A stretch of DNA of 64,000 nt from Galbula dea (GCA_013399015.1 VWZX01000996.1:2613052-2677051), one strand, 5' to 3'. Shown: positions 16,401 to 29,900, numbered from the stretch's first letter. Notes: generated by a model not told the origin, from the letters alone. Numbers and translations: made by a program.

Positions 16401-17722
16401 CAATGATTTCTTAAGAACTAAACATACTGCAGCTTACAGAGATTTAGGAGGTTCTTCTCCCTTTGTTGCAATTACTGAGCAGGAACAATAACTCTGATGT
16501 CTTGGATTTTACTGCAGACACTCATAAGCATTAAGCTGAACCCAGGGAATTCACCACCTAGTGCATAAAAGACACGCCTTCACCTGGACTGTGAAAGGGT
16601 TACGCTTTTCAGTGTTCTGCGTGATAACCGTTACAGTCTGTGTGCTGTAAAAGGAATAGAGAAAAAAATACCAGCAAAGAGACAAAGTTTCAAAAGATGT
16701 ATATTGGAGCCGAGATGTACCATCAACGGAAACAAAGGTTGTACGAAAGCAAGTAAGAGATCAAGAATAGGGGTCATGACTTCTCTTCTGTCCCTATCCC
16801 ACCTTACCAAAGAATTAGCCTGATGAACTTTCGAGGCCGGCTCTGCATCTTCACCTTTTCTCCCCTGCAAAAGCTCTAACATCTGCTTCCTGTATTTGCT
16901 CATGATAAGTTCTAACGCATCTTGGTGCTCCTCCAGTGAGACCCATAGCTCTGTAAAACACAGCATGTCATCGCCACAAACTACAAGCAATTTTCCACAG
17001 CAATGGCAGCAGATGCCCAGCGGTGCCGAGTACCAGCTGCTCACTCGATATCTGCTACCCCAGCGGTCCCCTCGCCAGCGCAGCCCTGGACGCCGGCCCA
17101 GGGCAGCCACCTGTCCAGGTCCCTCGGCTAGCCGAGAAGCCACCCTCGCGCTGGTGTCCCTGCATACCGAGGCACCACTGAGATACCTCTCGATAAGCTC
17201 CCTCCTTAACCGCGCAGCCACCCCAACACACCGCCCCGACACGGCCCGGCGGGGTCACCCAGCAGCCCCCTCACCGGCTCCCTCTCACCGGGCTCCTCCA
17301 GCGCACCACAGCACAGGGCCCGCGGCGCCCGCCAGCACCCCACCTTCCGACCATACCGCCCCGCGCCGCCGCCCGGGCAGGCTCACCCCTGTTCTCCCGC
17401 TTCAGGTCGCGGATCTGCGTGTTCTCCTGGGATAGGAGCACGGGCGGCCGCAGCCGGGACGGGTCGGCCCGCTCCGCCGCGGCGCCCTGGCCCTGCGGAG
17501 ACACGGCTGTCGGTCCGGCCGCCAAGCCCACCCGTCCGCCGCCCACCTGCTACCCGCTCTCACCTTTTCGGCCCACGCCGCGCCCGCCTCTCTCATGGCG
17601 GCGACGCGCCGGTGCAGGACGGCGGACTGGTCGATGAGCGACTCGGCCGCTGTGTCGTGCTCTTTTAGCCTCTCCAGCAGCGTCTTCGCATCCGTGAGGA
17701 TCTTCTCGATGGTGCAGGTCAT
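13412..17722 (-). CDS. SIKE1: SIKE1, suppressor of IKK-epsilon 1 (complete, 207 aa)
   Basis: SIKE1 is a small coiled-coil adaptor. It binds IKK-epsilon and TBK1, dampens antiviral interferon signalling, and is also a STRIPAK phosphatase-complex component. Five coding exons: 17564-17722, 17387-17492, 16808-16950, 13890-14003 and 13412-13513. Phases close exactly and give 207 residues, the usual length. The start MTCTIEKILTDAKTLLERL matches the family. Later blocks are LLSQENTQIRDL, WVSLEEHQDALELIMSKYRK, ESQIDRICEMGEVMRKAVQ and ENKELRELLSIS, spanning the helical segments. Intron 1 is only 71 bp and intron 2 is 436 bp, both in the CpG island; intron 3 (2.8 kb) holds a solo LTR. The residues after the first exon (GQGAAAERADPSRLRPP) and the segment near residue 124 differ from mammals, but the frame is intact. 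Confidence 0.97.
14866..15562 (+). mobile_element. Solo ERVL-type LTR in SIKE1 intron 3
   Basis: The 697-bp segment starts TGCCCTGGTTTGGG and ends in CA, like avian ERVL-family LTRs. Inside, in the expected order, come a 'gaccaacc...ccattccatatatgtcat' U3 block, an ATTAAA with a T-rich tract, and a G-rich block before the terminal CA. It is flanked by TAAAC on the left and TAAAT on the right, a near-perfect 5-bp target duplication. No internal retroviral genes are present, so it is a recombined solo LTR. Orientation (U3 to R to U5) is plus, antisense to SIKE1. Confidence 0.75.
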
Positions 17723-18200
17723 GGTGGTCGCTGAATCGGCGCTTGGATCTCACCTCCGCCGCGGCCCCATTCCCGGCGGCGCACACCCCTCCCCGCCACC
17801 AAGCGCGGGCAGACGGGAACGACGGGAACGCGCGAGCCGAGGACGCCGCACGTGCGCAGGCGCGGCCCGGAGCGCGAAGAGCGGACGGTGGGCAGAGGCC
17901 ACCTGTCGGCGAAAGCGCGCCATTGCCGCCAGAGGCCGGCGCGGGCCCGCGAGGCTCGGCGGGGTTCGTCCCGGTTCGCTTGGGACGGTGATGAGCCGGG
18001 TGCTTGCCCTTGCCGGCGGAAGAGGATGCAGCCTCCCTGGCGAAACAGCGTTACAAAGCCACCGGTGCCAGCGGGTTGCCCTCAGCCCCAAGGCGCTCCC
18101 TGTTGCCCCGAGCCGCAACTCCACATATGTGCTCAGCCGTGCGGCCGTGCAGTGTCCCGGGACGTGGTTCTCCGGAGGAGGCCGCGGTGAAAGGCCGGTT
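17040..18200. promoter_or_regulatory. SIKE1: CpG island and promoter of SIKE1
   Basis: CpG-dense DNA covers SIKE1 coding exons 1 and 2 and about 450 bp upstream of its start codon, then fades near 18.2 kb. The SIKE1 start site is probably 20-60 bp above 17722. I see no TATA box. Long open frames in both directions here are side effects of GC richness. Confidence 0.75.
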
Positions 18201-21200
18201 CGGGTGGACGCTGCTGTGTCGTGCGCTCTGTTTGCAGAAGGGCACGCAGCCTTGACCGAAGGCGGCTCTGGTTCTCTTTTTAAATACTCCCTTCAACAGT
18301 GTCTGATAAATTCTGGGCTGAGATCTGTTGAGCTGTCATCTTATCTAATATTCTTGTTTGTTCCTTTTAACAGTAAACATTATCTACTCAAGTTAAAATA
18401 ACAAGCTCTGTAATGCTGACTTGCTTCTTTGATATTTATTTGTTAAAAAAAGCTGCTGGTGGTGATCTGTGATGTCCTTGAGGCTTTGGTTAACTTTGTG
18501 CCACAAAGATTTTTTTGCTCAATATCATCAAGTTTAGTAATAATGTTTTCAACAGTAATGTTTTAACAGGACTCCCTTTGACTTGAGTCATCTTTCAAGT
18601 TTAAATCCCCATTCAGACACATAAGAAAAATCTAAGATGCTTTATCAGACAGTTTCTTTATGATCCCAGAGATAATTAAGCCTAGTGCAAGAAGCGCTGA
18701 ATAAGATAATTTTGAATAAGCAACAATTTGAAAGCATTCATAAAATCCAAAAGAGAATAGAGTAAGCATCTGCATTTGGAGTATTTAATCAGAATCAGAT
18801 TAAATAGTATGAGATTTTATAGTAAAAAGTATGAGATATATTTTGCAAATTCGGGAAACATAATGCTGCTTTTGTAACTAACGTGGAACTGAAGGTCTAG
18901 ACCATGCTTTATAGCATGTTTTACCTTCTGGTCCTTCCTTATTTTTCTTAGATTAGAGAATACAAAAAATTGAAGACAACTCATTATCTGAATTGCTTTT
19001 TCATAATGGGTGATTCATGAACATCTGGAAAACTGACAAATATTACTGTTTACTGTTCTGTTAATGGAACAAAATGGCAAAAGATTACAGTCCTAAGGTA
19101 TACATGACAACACCAAGCTGTAGCCAATGCTTGTTTCCCCTGTTCCACTGTCTGCCCCCTTCATTACATCCTCAAACTGTGCCCTTCAGCACCACTGTTG
19201 TTCCTCTCCACTTACAGCTCCAAGTCTGCCTTAAAGCCTCTGCCAGTACATCTGCTTTTGCAGAGCCTCTGAGCAGCTACACAGGAGTAGACCTGATAGA
19301 ACTATATAGAATGGTGTACGTGTACCAGTTCAGTATCTTCACAGTTTTCAACTGATTCAACATAAGGAAGTTCTGTGAAATCAAACAGGCCATCTCTAAG
19401 GTTCTACATAATTCAGCTTTATAGAAGGGAGGCACTCAATGAGCCATTTACAAATGCAGCACTGGAAATTCTAATTCACATCTACCAGGAAGTCAGCTAA
19501 AGGAACAATCTGTTCATGCAGAGTGAAGGGTCACTGCACCTCAGCAGAAGCTGCACCTGGATTGCATGTCTGAATCTCTGGCCCATTCTATTCCTTACAT
19601 TGATACATTTGATTTAATACTCACTTTTCCCTGGCTTCAGAGATTACATCCTCTCATGCCAAGTAGAGGTCAACAAGGGAGATGAGGGCCAGCACTGCTG
19701 TGTCAGACTTTCATTTCAGGATCGGTGCAGTCCCTCTGTGCAGTTTTCCTGTGCAATTCTGGCTGCTTGAAATAAAACTGCAGACTGAGAAGATGGAGTC
19801 CACAACACTACCATCACACAGCACTTAGTCTCATGCTCTCCCTCATGGATGTGTCTCATCCCCTCTCCAGCAGATCTTTTGACACTGAATCATTTGTTCA
19901 GCTTCCAAAGGAAAAAGCTAGTGTGGTGCCAGGACACAGATCGAATCCCAGTAGGACAAAGCTCCTTGATTTAAATGCTGGGAATGCTTTTCACCAAAAC
20001 TTCTTGCATGTAGCAATCTTAAACAAATCAATGGATGAGCATTTTCTGAGTAATTGTAATTCCTTGTAATTCCTTTGGCTTATCACATCAACTCTGTATA
20101 AACTAAAAAGAATGTATAAATTTGGCCTCTCAAACTTTTTAGTGTTTACCTTCAATTCGATTAAACACTTATGTATGTGTACAAAGTGAAAAATGAGGTT
20201 AAAAGAGGTTAATGCTTTAATGCTTTTAATAACTCTTAACCACATGGCTGTATTTTGTCAAACAGAACATGGATTTGTTCTAGCAGGAAAAGTATACACT
20301 ACACAGAAGCATATTGAGGCTCCTCAAAACAGCAAAAGTGATACAGAACTAAAGCCATTTCTAGGCCATCTTTGAAAAATCATAAAAAGCATTTCTGTAA
20401 TGGAATAAACACACAGTGTTTCTGTGTATAGCTGTGGAGCTTCTTGCCCACAGTAGGAAAATCAGAAAGAAATCTAGATGGACCAAAACCCCAGAAAAAG
20501 TAATTAAAGAGAATGTTAACTCACACAGCACAGAATCCTGAGCAGAACATACTATCTGTAAACCTGGGACAAGTTCAGGCATGGGTACTGAGGATGTTAA
20601 AACAACACACACCAGGTAATGACTGTAACTCATCCAGAAACTTGACAGTGGAGTACACGATGGATAATAATGCACAGAGAAATTGATGTGAAGAAAATGG
20701 CAACATCTGTGACAGACCCAACAATTTTTGACTGCTTGCTTTTAAAATTAAGTGATGATGTTAACACAATGATCAGCTACTGTCACAACGTCACTGCTAC
20801 CACCCTCAACGAAGTCTGTAGCAGAGACTCACCGACCAGGAGGCCAAGTAAATCCTCTTCTTGCACTTACTAGCCTGTATTTTAGGGTGGATTACTGTTG
20901 CATAAAACAGTCGTTCTGTGACAAAAGTTACTACCAAGAAACTCCGTTTTATTGTTCCTTTTAACTATCCTGCTTTGATAAATCTTGAAGAGTCACCCAC
21001 TGCACCACAACACTCACATTTATGAGTCTAATATTCTTTTCACTACTAGAACAAATGTCCTGAAGATGAAATCCAGGCTGGAAAAAAAGGGAAAACATGT
21101 ATCATATCGTGTATCATTGATAAATGGATACATCCAGCTATTTCAGTCTCTCAGCAGCAAGATTCCACTGCTGATAAAATGCTGACCAAAGTATTCCACA

Positions 21201-21604
21201 ATAATTATTTTGTAATGCTTAACACAGAGTGTCAAGATACTTTGTTTTATGGAAGTCAGGTCCAGGATTTGGTTTCTTTTTGCTGTACCTATGAAGAAAT
21301 ACAGTCATTTAAGTCTCAAGTGCCTAAAGTTACAAGTATTGTCTAAGAACTCTTGATTCTGTGATCAATGAAGGAGACTGTAATCAAGCTATAGTTGATA
21401 TCTTTACTTTCTTCCACACTGTCCCTTGTTAAATATCAATGCACTGGAGCATTTTATTGACAAAACTTGTTCTTCTTGCCAGGGAGAAACACAAAGATTT
21501 GGCACAGGGTATTGAAAGGTGTAGATGTAAGAAAAACCATACATTTTACTAGTGTTGAATAGATGGGCTTATCAGTGCCCGTTCTGCCTTAAGGTAGTAG
21601 GACG

Positions 21605-21719
21605 GCCCTGCATACTAAGATTAAGAAAATGTACAGAAGAAACAGGAACACAATCTCAAGACAGCCTACAAAATGTTGCTGTTTCTTCTGTGCATTCTCT
21701 TAAGTTTGTTATGCAGGGC
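21605..21719. repeat. Near-perfect inverted repeat, 45-bp arms around a 25-nt loop
   Basis: The left arm 21605-21649 starts gccctgcat. The right arm 21675-21719 ends atgcagggc. The two pair over about 45 bp, with roughly seven mismatches, several of them G:U wobbles in RNA. Pairing stops sharply at both outer ends. The whole unit is 115 nt, within the size range of a pre-miRNA or a tiny palindromic transposon remnant. I see no flanking target duplication and recognise no family. It lies in intergenic DNA about 4 kb from the nearest candidate exon. Confidence 0.75.
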
Positions 21720-23724
21720 ATTAGAAGTATTACATTGGACCTTACAGCTTCAGTCTGGCTAATGCCCCATCCAACAGGGCCATTTATGTATGCAGGAAAA
21801 GTTAGTCCCTGACCTACTACACTCACATTCTTAAGATTCAAGTGAACCAATCAAGGTTCTCTCTCTGCTGCAGGCAAAACAGGCAAATAATGATAACAAA
21901 ACAAGCACACCTCAAAATTCTAGGATAATTACATTTTAGGTGAAAAACAACATAAGCCAAACCAAGTCATCTTTGACAGACAATCCCATGCCTCTTCTGT
22001 TCTTTGCAAATCTCCTTGTAACTGTATGCCTGTATATTAGTTCCCACACAGGTTTCCTTTGCCTGTCCTCCCAAGTTCTGCATCCAAATTGTTGGTAAAC
22101 GTGCTGAGTACCACAAGGGACAATTTCTTACCACTGTAGCTTCTGGACGTGATAGTATGTTGGAACATGTGATCCAACAATCAAAACCACTCTCCGCAAC
22201 AGATACACATCCTATTCAAATGAAGTCTTTGTTGAGAGTCAGGAGTACAAGGTAACATCAACGTGCAAAAATGTTAGTCACAAGGCTTTGCCATTTCTCA
22301 TCCTGGACTTAACGTTCGTCCTAGCAGCGCCAGAACCACTGCACCTTTTGAAGATTAATAAATAATCTAGAAGAGAGAGTGAACAGAAAGCTTGCAGTTT
22401 TTTAGTTAGTTCCTTAACACTCTGAAAATGCAAGTAGCTCTCAGAACACAACATTTTTGGCATGTATTTGTCTGTCAGTGTATTTTATGCCTCTAAAACA
22501 TTTTATTTCTCTAAAACAAAAATAGGTATTCAAGATTAAGTTAGCTCAACTTAATACATAAGATGCACTGTTAATACTCAACTTTAATACTGTTCAGAAT
22601 ATGTTAGTAACAGGAGAGACTTAGTCATATAATGAAATCATCTATATTTCAGTATAACCTTTAACTCACATATAAGAAGTATTATTTTAAATAACAATTA
22701 GTTTTTCAAAGGCTCCCAACTGTGTAGTATTTGACTCTTGCTTTCATCATTTAATGATTTATAGTAACAAGCTGCAACATCAGTATTTTGTACTGAAAAG
22801 GCCAAAATAGTTGTCCAGGCATCATTGCCCTTGTGTGACAGCTCTCAGATGTTTTTGTGAAAACCTAGCCAAAAGCAACAGACAATGCCATCACTTCTGG
22901 TTCATTTATACCGAAAAACAACAACAGAGTGACCATAATGACTTGTAGTCAGAGTCTCAGTAGCTTTTGAAGGACTGTTACTTTGCTGAGATTCTGCCCT
23001 TTGTTTAAGTTTTGTTTGACAAATGCTTTATAAATGAGCAGAAGAGGTGGTTTATGTTTCATTAATGAGGCCGATAGTGGTTAATTACTAAAGTTACGTA
23101 AACAGTCCAATACCAGATCAAGCCAAACGGGTCAGTTATGCAGAGATGATCCAGCTGGAGCAGATATAATTTCCTTTAACTATTCAGATACCAAACAAGC
23201 TACAGCGATCTAGAATCTCTAGTTCAGATGAACAAAGAATTTTGCTTAGCTGGAAAATTCATTCTCTCAACAGGTAGTCATCTAGGGAAGTTCTTTCTTG
23301 TTCTGCAGTTTCAACACTCATCAAATTCTCAGATCGAACCACATAAAAGCAGCTATTCCATGTGGATTAGATTTCACAGAACCTTACAGTTTACACTAAT
23401 GATGGAAATGAGGGTACAAAAGCAGTACAATGAAAAGTGTTCATGCCAGACAGATGTCATCAGACCTGATTATTTGCTTTGGAAAACATGTCCCTTATTC
23501 TCCACTTCAGTGGCATTTCTAGGCTTTGGCTCATAACATGAACTTATTCAGCTAATATTTTCAGGCTGTATCTATGAGTGACATTTTTTTTACTCACCTC
23601 TAGAAAAGCACACTTGAAGTATATGAGTATTTCCTTTGCCCATTAAAATGGCACTAGGCATGTTACTGATCAGAGACTTTTGTGTTTTATGAAACTGACA
23701 TATGTAAAGAAAAATAACAGAAAA

Positions 23725-24020
23725 TATAGCTGGAAGACACCTCAAATTCCTTCTTCCTCCTTTACAGATTAAATTAACTCGGAGAGAACAATGCATAGGT
23801 TCTAGCAGGTTGCCTAAACTGATCTTCAAAACATCCAGTGATGAAGATTGTACAGGCAACTCAATCCAGTGCTATTTTTACCACCATAATTGCTGTCCCT
23901 AACATCCAATTTAAATCTTCCTTACTACTAAATAAGCTTTTTACTTCTTGATTCTTTACAAGTATGTCGAACAGTTTATTTTCCTCTTTCTTTGCAGTTC
24001 TTTTTGTGACTCAAGTGGGC
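23725..24020 (-). mobile_element. Old CR1 LINE fragment
   Basis: Read on the plus strand, this is a diverged complement of the CR1 3' half: 'cttcaaaacatccagtgatgaag', then 'ccaccataattgctgtccctaacatccaatttaaatct', then 'cttcttgattctttacaag'. These follow the order seen in CR1 copies placed antisense. Substitutions are frequent, so it is an ancient copy. Borders are approximate. Confidence 0.6.
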
Positions 24021-25838
24021 TCTCAGGTCTCAGGTTAAGCTTTGAATAGGATAAATGATTCATGAAAATAAATACATGTATTTAACATGGACCATTCACC
24101 TGGTCTGAATCACTTCATGACTGCAAACTAGGTTTATTACCACAGCTGTGAAGATAGCATGGGGGTTGGAGTACCTAATCATGGGCTAATACTTACTGTG
24201 GCACTGCAGTTCATTTCTACTACAACTAAGTTTTAGGTTCTTACATACTTATTTTAGAAATTGAACAGAATGGGGATTAGAAACCTTCTAAAAACCTGGC
24301 CTTCAGGCTTATGTTTCCTGAAGTAAATAGGCTTTGAATACCCATGTCCCATAGATTCATTTGAACAGCTTACCAGAAAAGTGTCTTCTATCTGAAAGAG
24401 TAGCCAAAAAAAACCAAACCAAAACCACAAAACCAAACAAACAAAAAGCTCAGTAGTATTTAGAAGCTAAAGGCAAAATTTCACAAACCTCTGCGTGTTT
24501 TTCCAACTTCCAGGGGAAATGCTGAAAAGTTGGACGAAAAAGCCAACGGTGTGTGTGAAAGCAATACTGGTATGAGAAGTATCTCAGTTCTAACAAATGT
24601 AAATTCTTCATTTTTATTTGCTGAAGTTTTTTTGACATTTTAGTCAGTTGCTAACTTTCACTGGAAAGACAAATGCTGATCATATTAAACTTACAAGGTC
24701 ATTGTCTTTGTCTCTACTGCATAATCTACACATTCCAGCCTTCTGTCATTGTGCATCATCAATGCAGAGCATTTGAAATCTCAAAAAATCCCAGAAGATG
24801 CTCAACTTGCATCAACCTTTTCTTGTTCTTGAAAGCCAAACTCCACCATACCACCTCCAGAGGTTAACAGAATCCTAAATGGTGCTAGACTACATGGAAA
24901 GAAGGAGTATGCTCTCCTCCAGACCCTATGGAATACAAATATCGTTGTCCTTCAAAGGGTAATGTCAGTTTGCTGTGTATTGTGCCACAGATTCCTGAAT
25001 ACTTATCGTTTCTAAGGACTATTCTATGTGACTTTGCAGTAAGACATCCAAGAGGAAATGAGCTTTTTTCCTTCACCATCTAATTCCATGATGTACACAA
25101 TAGAACCAGTTTTTCCTGAGGTAAACTGAGAATTGCTCCTACAAAGAAGAAAAGCGACCTCCTTCCTGAGTTAGTATATTTGCAACCTGCTCTGTATCAT
25201 GTTAGGGGCAAATGTAATGACATAACACCTAACAAGAAAATGCTTTGTCCAAAAGATCACATCTTGTATCTAGAAAATGATGACAACCTAAAATGGTAAT
25301 GATTAATTTATTACAAATTATTAATAATGGAAATACTCAGATCTTCAAGAATGAAATTTTGCAAAATTAGCAGCAACAAAAGGTGGTAGCAAGCATTGTC
25401 TGTTATGGGGAACACAGAACAGGAAGAACAAGGTACGTGCTTTATGTTTGGAGATATCGGCCTAATCAAGTGTTTCCAAGTTCAATTATTATATCATGTG
25501 GATATCTCAAATAATACTACTGCAGTATTTTCTTTGCCCAGGAAATGAACATTATCCATTAACACTCTGGCATGGTGATGTTAAACAATCAAAAGGGAAG
25601 AATTTTAAATTTTACCAACAAAGCAGATTATTTAGTAATCATACAGGGAGAACTCTGGGAAACAATGACGTGAAGGTCCCCCTGGCCTCTGTCCCTGATG
25701 ACCCAGTTATTATTTGATTTATGTGCACATGTAGCTGCCCTTGCTTCGACCCCAGAAAAGGCTGTGTGGGAAGTTTGTGTCTCAGAGCTGCAGCATTGCT
25801 CTGCAGAGTGTCTGGAGCCTTGTGTATGCACAGGAACT

Positions 25839-25944
25839 GATAAATAGGGAAAAGGCCCAGTTTGCTCCAGCTGGATTCAGAGCTCAGATCTACGCTACAG
25901 CCCAGCGGACTCAACTCTGGAAGCAAGAAACTCTCTGAACTACT
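25839..25944 (+). promoter_or_regulatory. NR1H5: Candidate TATA promoter and untranslated first exon of NR1H5
   Basis: A TATA-like GATAAATAGGG lies at 25839-25849. About 95 bp further on, CTGAACTACT|GTAAGC makes a good donor (exon end 25944). Transcription would start near 25,870, giving a short 5'UTR exon that can splice to the ATG exon (acceptor TTTCTTTAG, exon from 29842). The sequence just upstream (25.70-25.83 kb) is richer in GC than its surroundings. This is an inference from signal spacing only; another start site nearer the ATG remains possible. Confidence 0.35.
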
Positions 25945-28900
25945 GTAAGCATTTCATTTACTTCTCTGAACGCTTTGGGATTATAAATTGTTGCTCTATC
26001 CATAAATCAATTTGCCATGTGAAAATGTTTCAGGCATTGGGCTTTTCTCTTCTTGATCCTTCCCCCCCCCCGCCTTTCTTTTTAAATGGCTGACTTTTAG
26101 ATTTGGTATCCTACTGCCAAGAGTTTCTTCTAGCAGTACTTCAGTTGACATACAGAGTGAAGTAAAATGACTTCTAAACTCAATTATTTGTTTCTCTTCC
26201 CCTAAGTATGTGGAAAACTGTGAGTTACAAACAACCTCTAACCTCTCGTGTCACAACAGATAAAAAAAATATACCTTTGAAGTAAGTATGAATGGGGTAA
26301 CAATGCCAAAGGAAAATTTCAAGATAATTGCAACACAGTCCATTAGTGAAATGAGCCAATTCCTATTGTCGTTACTATATGACAAGGAAGTAACATGTGT
26401 AATGAATAGTGGGATTTTTAAAAATAGCAGCTTTGGGGAGCTTCTTAGCAAATTAAAACTGAGAGAAACAGAGAGAACCTTAATATTACATATAAGGTGC
26501 AAAATCACTGAATTACAGTAATCAGTGATTGCTGGTTTGCTTGAGTGAAACTGAATATTTCACCTGGCATCACACATACTTGCCACTGATTGTGCTTAAG
26601 TTAAAAGGTTTTTTCCAGTTTTTGGTTTAAATTTCACAGATTAATAAAATAAGCTATGCTTTTCAGAAGCAAAAAGAGTACAGCGATTAACACTGAGATT
26701 GAAACGTGCTATCTAGTTCCACTACATGACCATGAACATGCTACAAGGCGTGTTAAGTATATGTTGAAGATTTTCAGCTTGACTTCCTAAAATTGCCTGT
26801 AAACAAGAAACCTCCCTATGACTCAATCGTCAAAATACTTATACTGGCAGTTAAAGTACTGTCAATACATACCTCTTAAAGGGCTTCTTAAAGCCTCTTT
26901 TACAAGAATATGTTTTGCAACTTAAGAAATTTGGTAATATAAGTTGACGATATGTTGCTTTATGATACAGTATTTGATAGCAATAAAAATGTTAAAAGCA
27001 TCTTTCACTGTAAATAACGATAACTAGATGTACAGTGTGTGTTCTAGTCTGAGCATGTACATTCTGTTAAGTGACTAGTCTGTGTACTTCTTTTTTTTTT
27101 TGGCTTCCATTTTGATAAATTTAAGTCTTTCAGTTAGAACTAATACCAGAATGTTGCTGGATTTCTGTACTAGGTGGACAACCAAACTCTTGAATCAACA
27201 TACATTCCAGTTCATATTGACCATTACTAGTTCAGAAGGCTGATTACTGTCAAAACTAAGCCTGCAAACATGCAAGATTTTTAAATGTCCTTAAGCAACC
27301 TCGAGTTTAGGTGTCATCTTCTGGAAAACAAACAAACAAACAAATTAAAATCTCCACCTTGTAGACACTTTTAAAATTAAAAACAAAGACACACCACCAC
27401 CCAGTGATCAGGATTTCACACATGAAATTACCCAGTAGAAATAGCACGTCAGAAGTAACTGTGAAGAAGGAAAAAGCAGGGAACAAGATGTGCCTTTAGG
27501 TAGATGACATTTTCTTTCAGATCAGTGTGTCTAACTAAGGACTAAAGACTTTCACCCAAACTGTGTTACTGCTTGTCATTCTATGAAACAAGTTACTAAA
27601 AAAATCACCTCCTTTTGTTTTCAAAAAAACCCACTTTGTAGGCTAAAAGCCTTTATGTGTCATCTCTGGGATTTTCTTTTTTCCCCTTCCTTTTTAAAGC
27701 ATACATACTCAAAATATATGACTATTTTGAGTACGCAGAAAAGAGAAAAATATGCAAAAAACATTTTGGTTTGAGAGTGGCATGACTGTAACTGCCCCAA
27801 ACACCAAAAGCTTTTAGTCCAATCTTACTTCAACTTTGTCCAAGTTACTATGTTTTGGAAATCACTACTGGGCACGTATGCTGCATTCTGTCAAGGATTC
27901 CACAGCTTCAGAGTGTGTAACTAAGTTTCATTTGCATGCAGAATTTACCTGCCTGCATGGCAAAGGGTTAATGAATTTATGTGTGGGCTGAAGATGTGTC
28001 CTTTTAGGTCATGGTTCATTGCCATGAGGTGTGAGAGATGAGAGATGGCTACTGAACTTTTGAGAGATCAGCATATAACACATCAGAAAATTTCAGTGAC
28101 TAACAAAGTTTGGGGGAGGATTCTTAAGTTTGGGGGAGGATTCTTTACTGCTGACTGACTCGTATCTATATATATCTATATAAAAAACAGTTAACATTCA
28201 TGCACAGGCAGGACCACTAAGTCTCATTGCAAGACAGTACAGAATTCCTCAAATAACCACTGGATTTACTATTAATACTGTTATAACATTCTCTTAATTG
28301 AAGAGTTTCAACTTAACGTATCATTCTAAGCTAGAAATTCTGTGGTTGCAACTGATAACTTTTATGAGCCATAAAAATGAGAAAGAAGGGCTAAATCCTC
28401 AAATCTGTTCTCATACAATACCTAAGTTAAGGAAATTTTGCCTAATGAAATTCTGCTTTCAAGAGGTGTAATGTTTAATCAATTGACCACCTTACATTTG
28501 GTAGTATGTAGTTCATACTTCCAATATAATATTTTTATTAGACTGGATCAGTGTAATTTTATTTTAGCTTCTCTTCCTTTATTATTTTTATTTATGGTAT
28601 CCAGAAACACATTTCTTCAGCAAATACACATTTTTTGGGAAAAATGTAGACTTTGCCCAGGCCAAACTGATCTAACTGATAAGGACCTCATGATTCAGTG
28701 AGCCATTTCTTCTCTCAAACAAATATTTACTAGCAGAGATAACAAAAAAAAAAAAAATCAGCATTCCAGCTTCACTGCATCTCTTCATCTTCTGATGACA
28801 ACATGAGAAAGTGTTCAGTTCCAAAGTATGTCCACTTTTGGGGAAATGGATGTGTGTTTTTCAAGACATGACTTCAGGTTCCCTGAAATGATATATTAAT

Positions 28901-29841
28901 TTTCTCAGCTGTGCCTAGGTACAGGTATTGCACAAAACCCAACAAGTGAGTCTTTTAAGGAAGATCTTTAAGCCAAATTTGCTGCAAATTCGTCAGTAGG
29001 CATATACAGAGAACCCTGCTGCAAACACAGGAGTTTGATTTGCTATACTTTCGAACTACTTACTTGTCTTTTCCATCTTTTTTGTCCTTCCTGTCTGCTC
29101 AGGTAAAGCCTATGAATAGCTCACTGGCAAATTGTCTTGTGAAGTCCTTACTCAATGGGCATCAGATACAACATACTTTTAACCACGAATTCTCTCATAC
29201 ATTCCACACATGCAGAAAGACTCTAAAGAAAATAGGCTCTTACAATTTGGAATCTAATGTAAATTAGGCAGTGCTTAAGTGAGGCAAAACTGACTTCTAC
29301 TGCATAAAAGAGTATTTACATGGGGGAGAGAGAAATTCTGTGCTGGCCTTTCCAAGCTATTTTCCAGTATTTACTTGCTTCAAATTTGCATAAAACATGA
29401 ATGAAGCAAATTCAATAAAAGCTCATCTTTGTGCAGAAACAGAACAGCCACCCCAACCACATTAGTGCAAATGCCCTAACTCATTCTGAAAGCAAGCTTT
29501 TTCTATCCACTGAAGCTCCTTTTAAATCTTTATGAACTAGAGAATCTACCAATGATTAGTTTGATTGTCTCCATATGGTTTTGTGTAAAACTCAGATAAA
29601 AAGAGTCCTAAATATAACTTGGAATTTTAGGAATGAACTCTATCCTGAATCTGTACTGTTAGGACAATCAAACATTCTGCAACCTAACTGAAAGTATTAT
29701 GTGATTTTGCACATACCTCTCATTTTCTTATGATCTCCAATCTGTTCCATATTCTGGAGATTTCTGGTTTTAGCTCTGTAGCTAAACCTACCCAGCAATT
29801 TTTTCTCATGTGATGCTAGTCTTACTTTTCCATTTCTTTAG
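25945..29841 (+). other. Region upstream of the NR1H5 start exon (probable first intron)
   Basis: This is AT-rich DNA of 3.9 kb. It contains a 12-base C-rich run near 26,063, an (AAAC)n tract near 27,329 and a perfect tandem duplication of a 20-mer at 28106-28145. I see no coding exon or recognisable mobile element here. Confidence 0.5.
28106..28145. repeat. Perfect tandem duplication of 20 bp
   Basis: The 20-mer AAGTTTGGGGGAGGATTCTT occurs twice head to tail with no mismatch, so the duplication is recent or replication-slippage derived. No function is apparent. Confidence 0.9.
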
Positions 29842-29900
29842 TTTGCCTTCTTAGAAGTCACATAGCAAAGTGAAGGAAACAGTGCAGTTGGGAGCAGAAT

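Larger units (their letters stand above)
18300..25800. other. Intergenic region between SIKE1 and NR1H5
   Basis: This is about 7.5 kb of AT-rich DNA. The only structures I can support are an inverted repeat at 21605-21719 and an old antisense CR1 at about 23.73-24.02 kb. Open frames are all below about 105 codons and none resembles a known protein. Conserved non-coding elements cannot be judged from one sequence. Confidence 0.6.

Noticed and set aside
16631..17242. 203-codon open frame on the minus strand
   Set aside because: It is SIKE1 exon 3 (16808-16950) with intron sequence read through on both sides. The splice sites and the SIKE1 protein define the true exon.
21552..21850. Two similar small proteins on opposite strands
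   Set aside because: The similar segments (CTEET) come from the two arms of the inverted repeat, not from genes.
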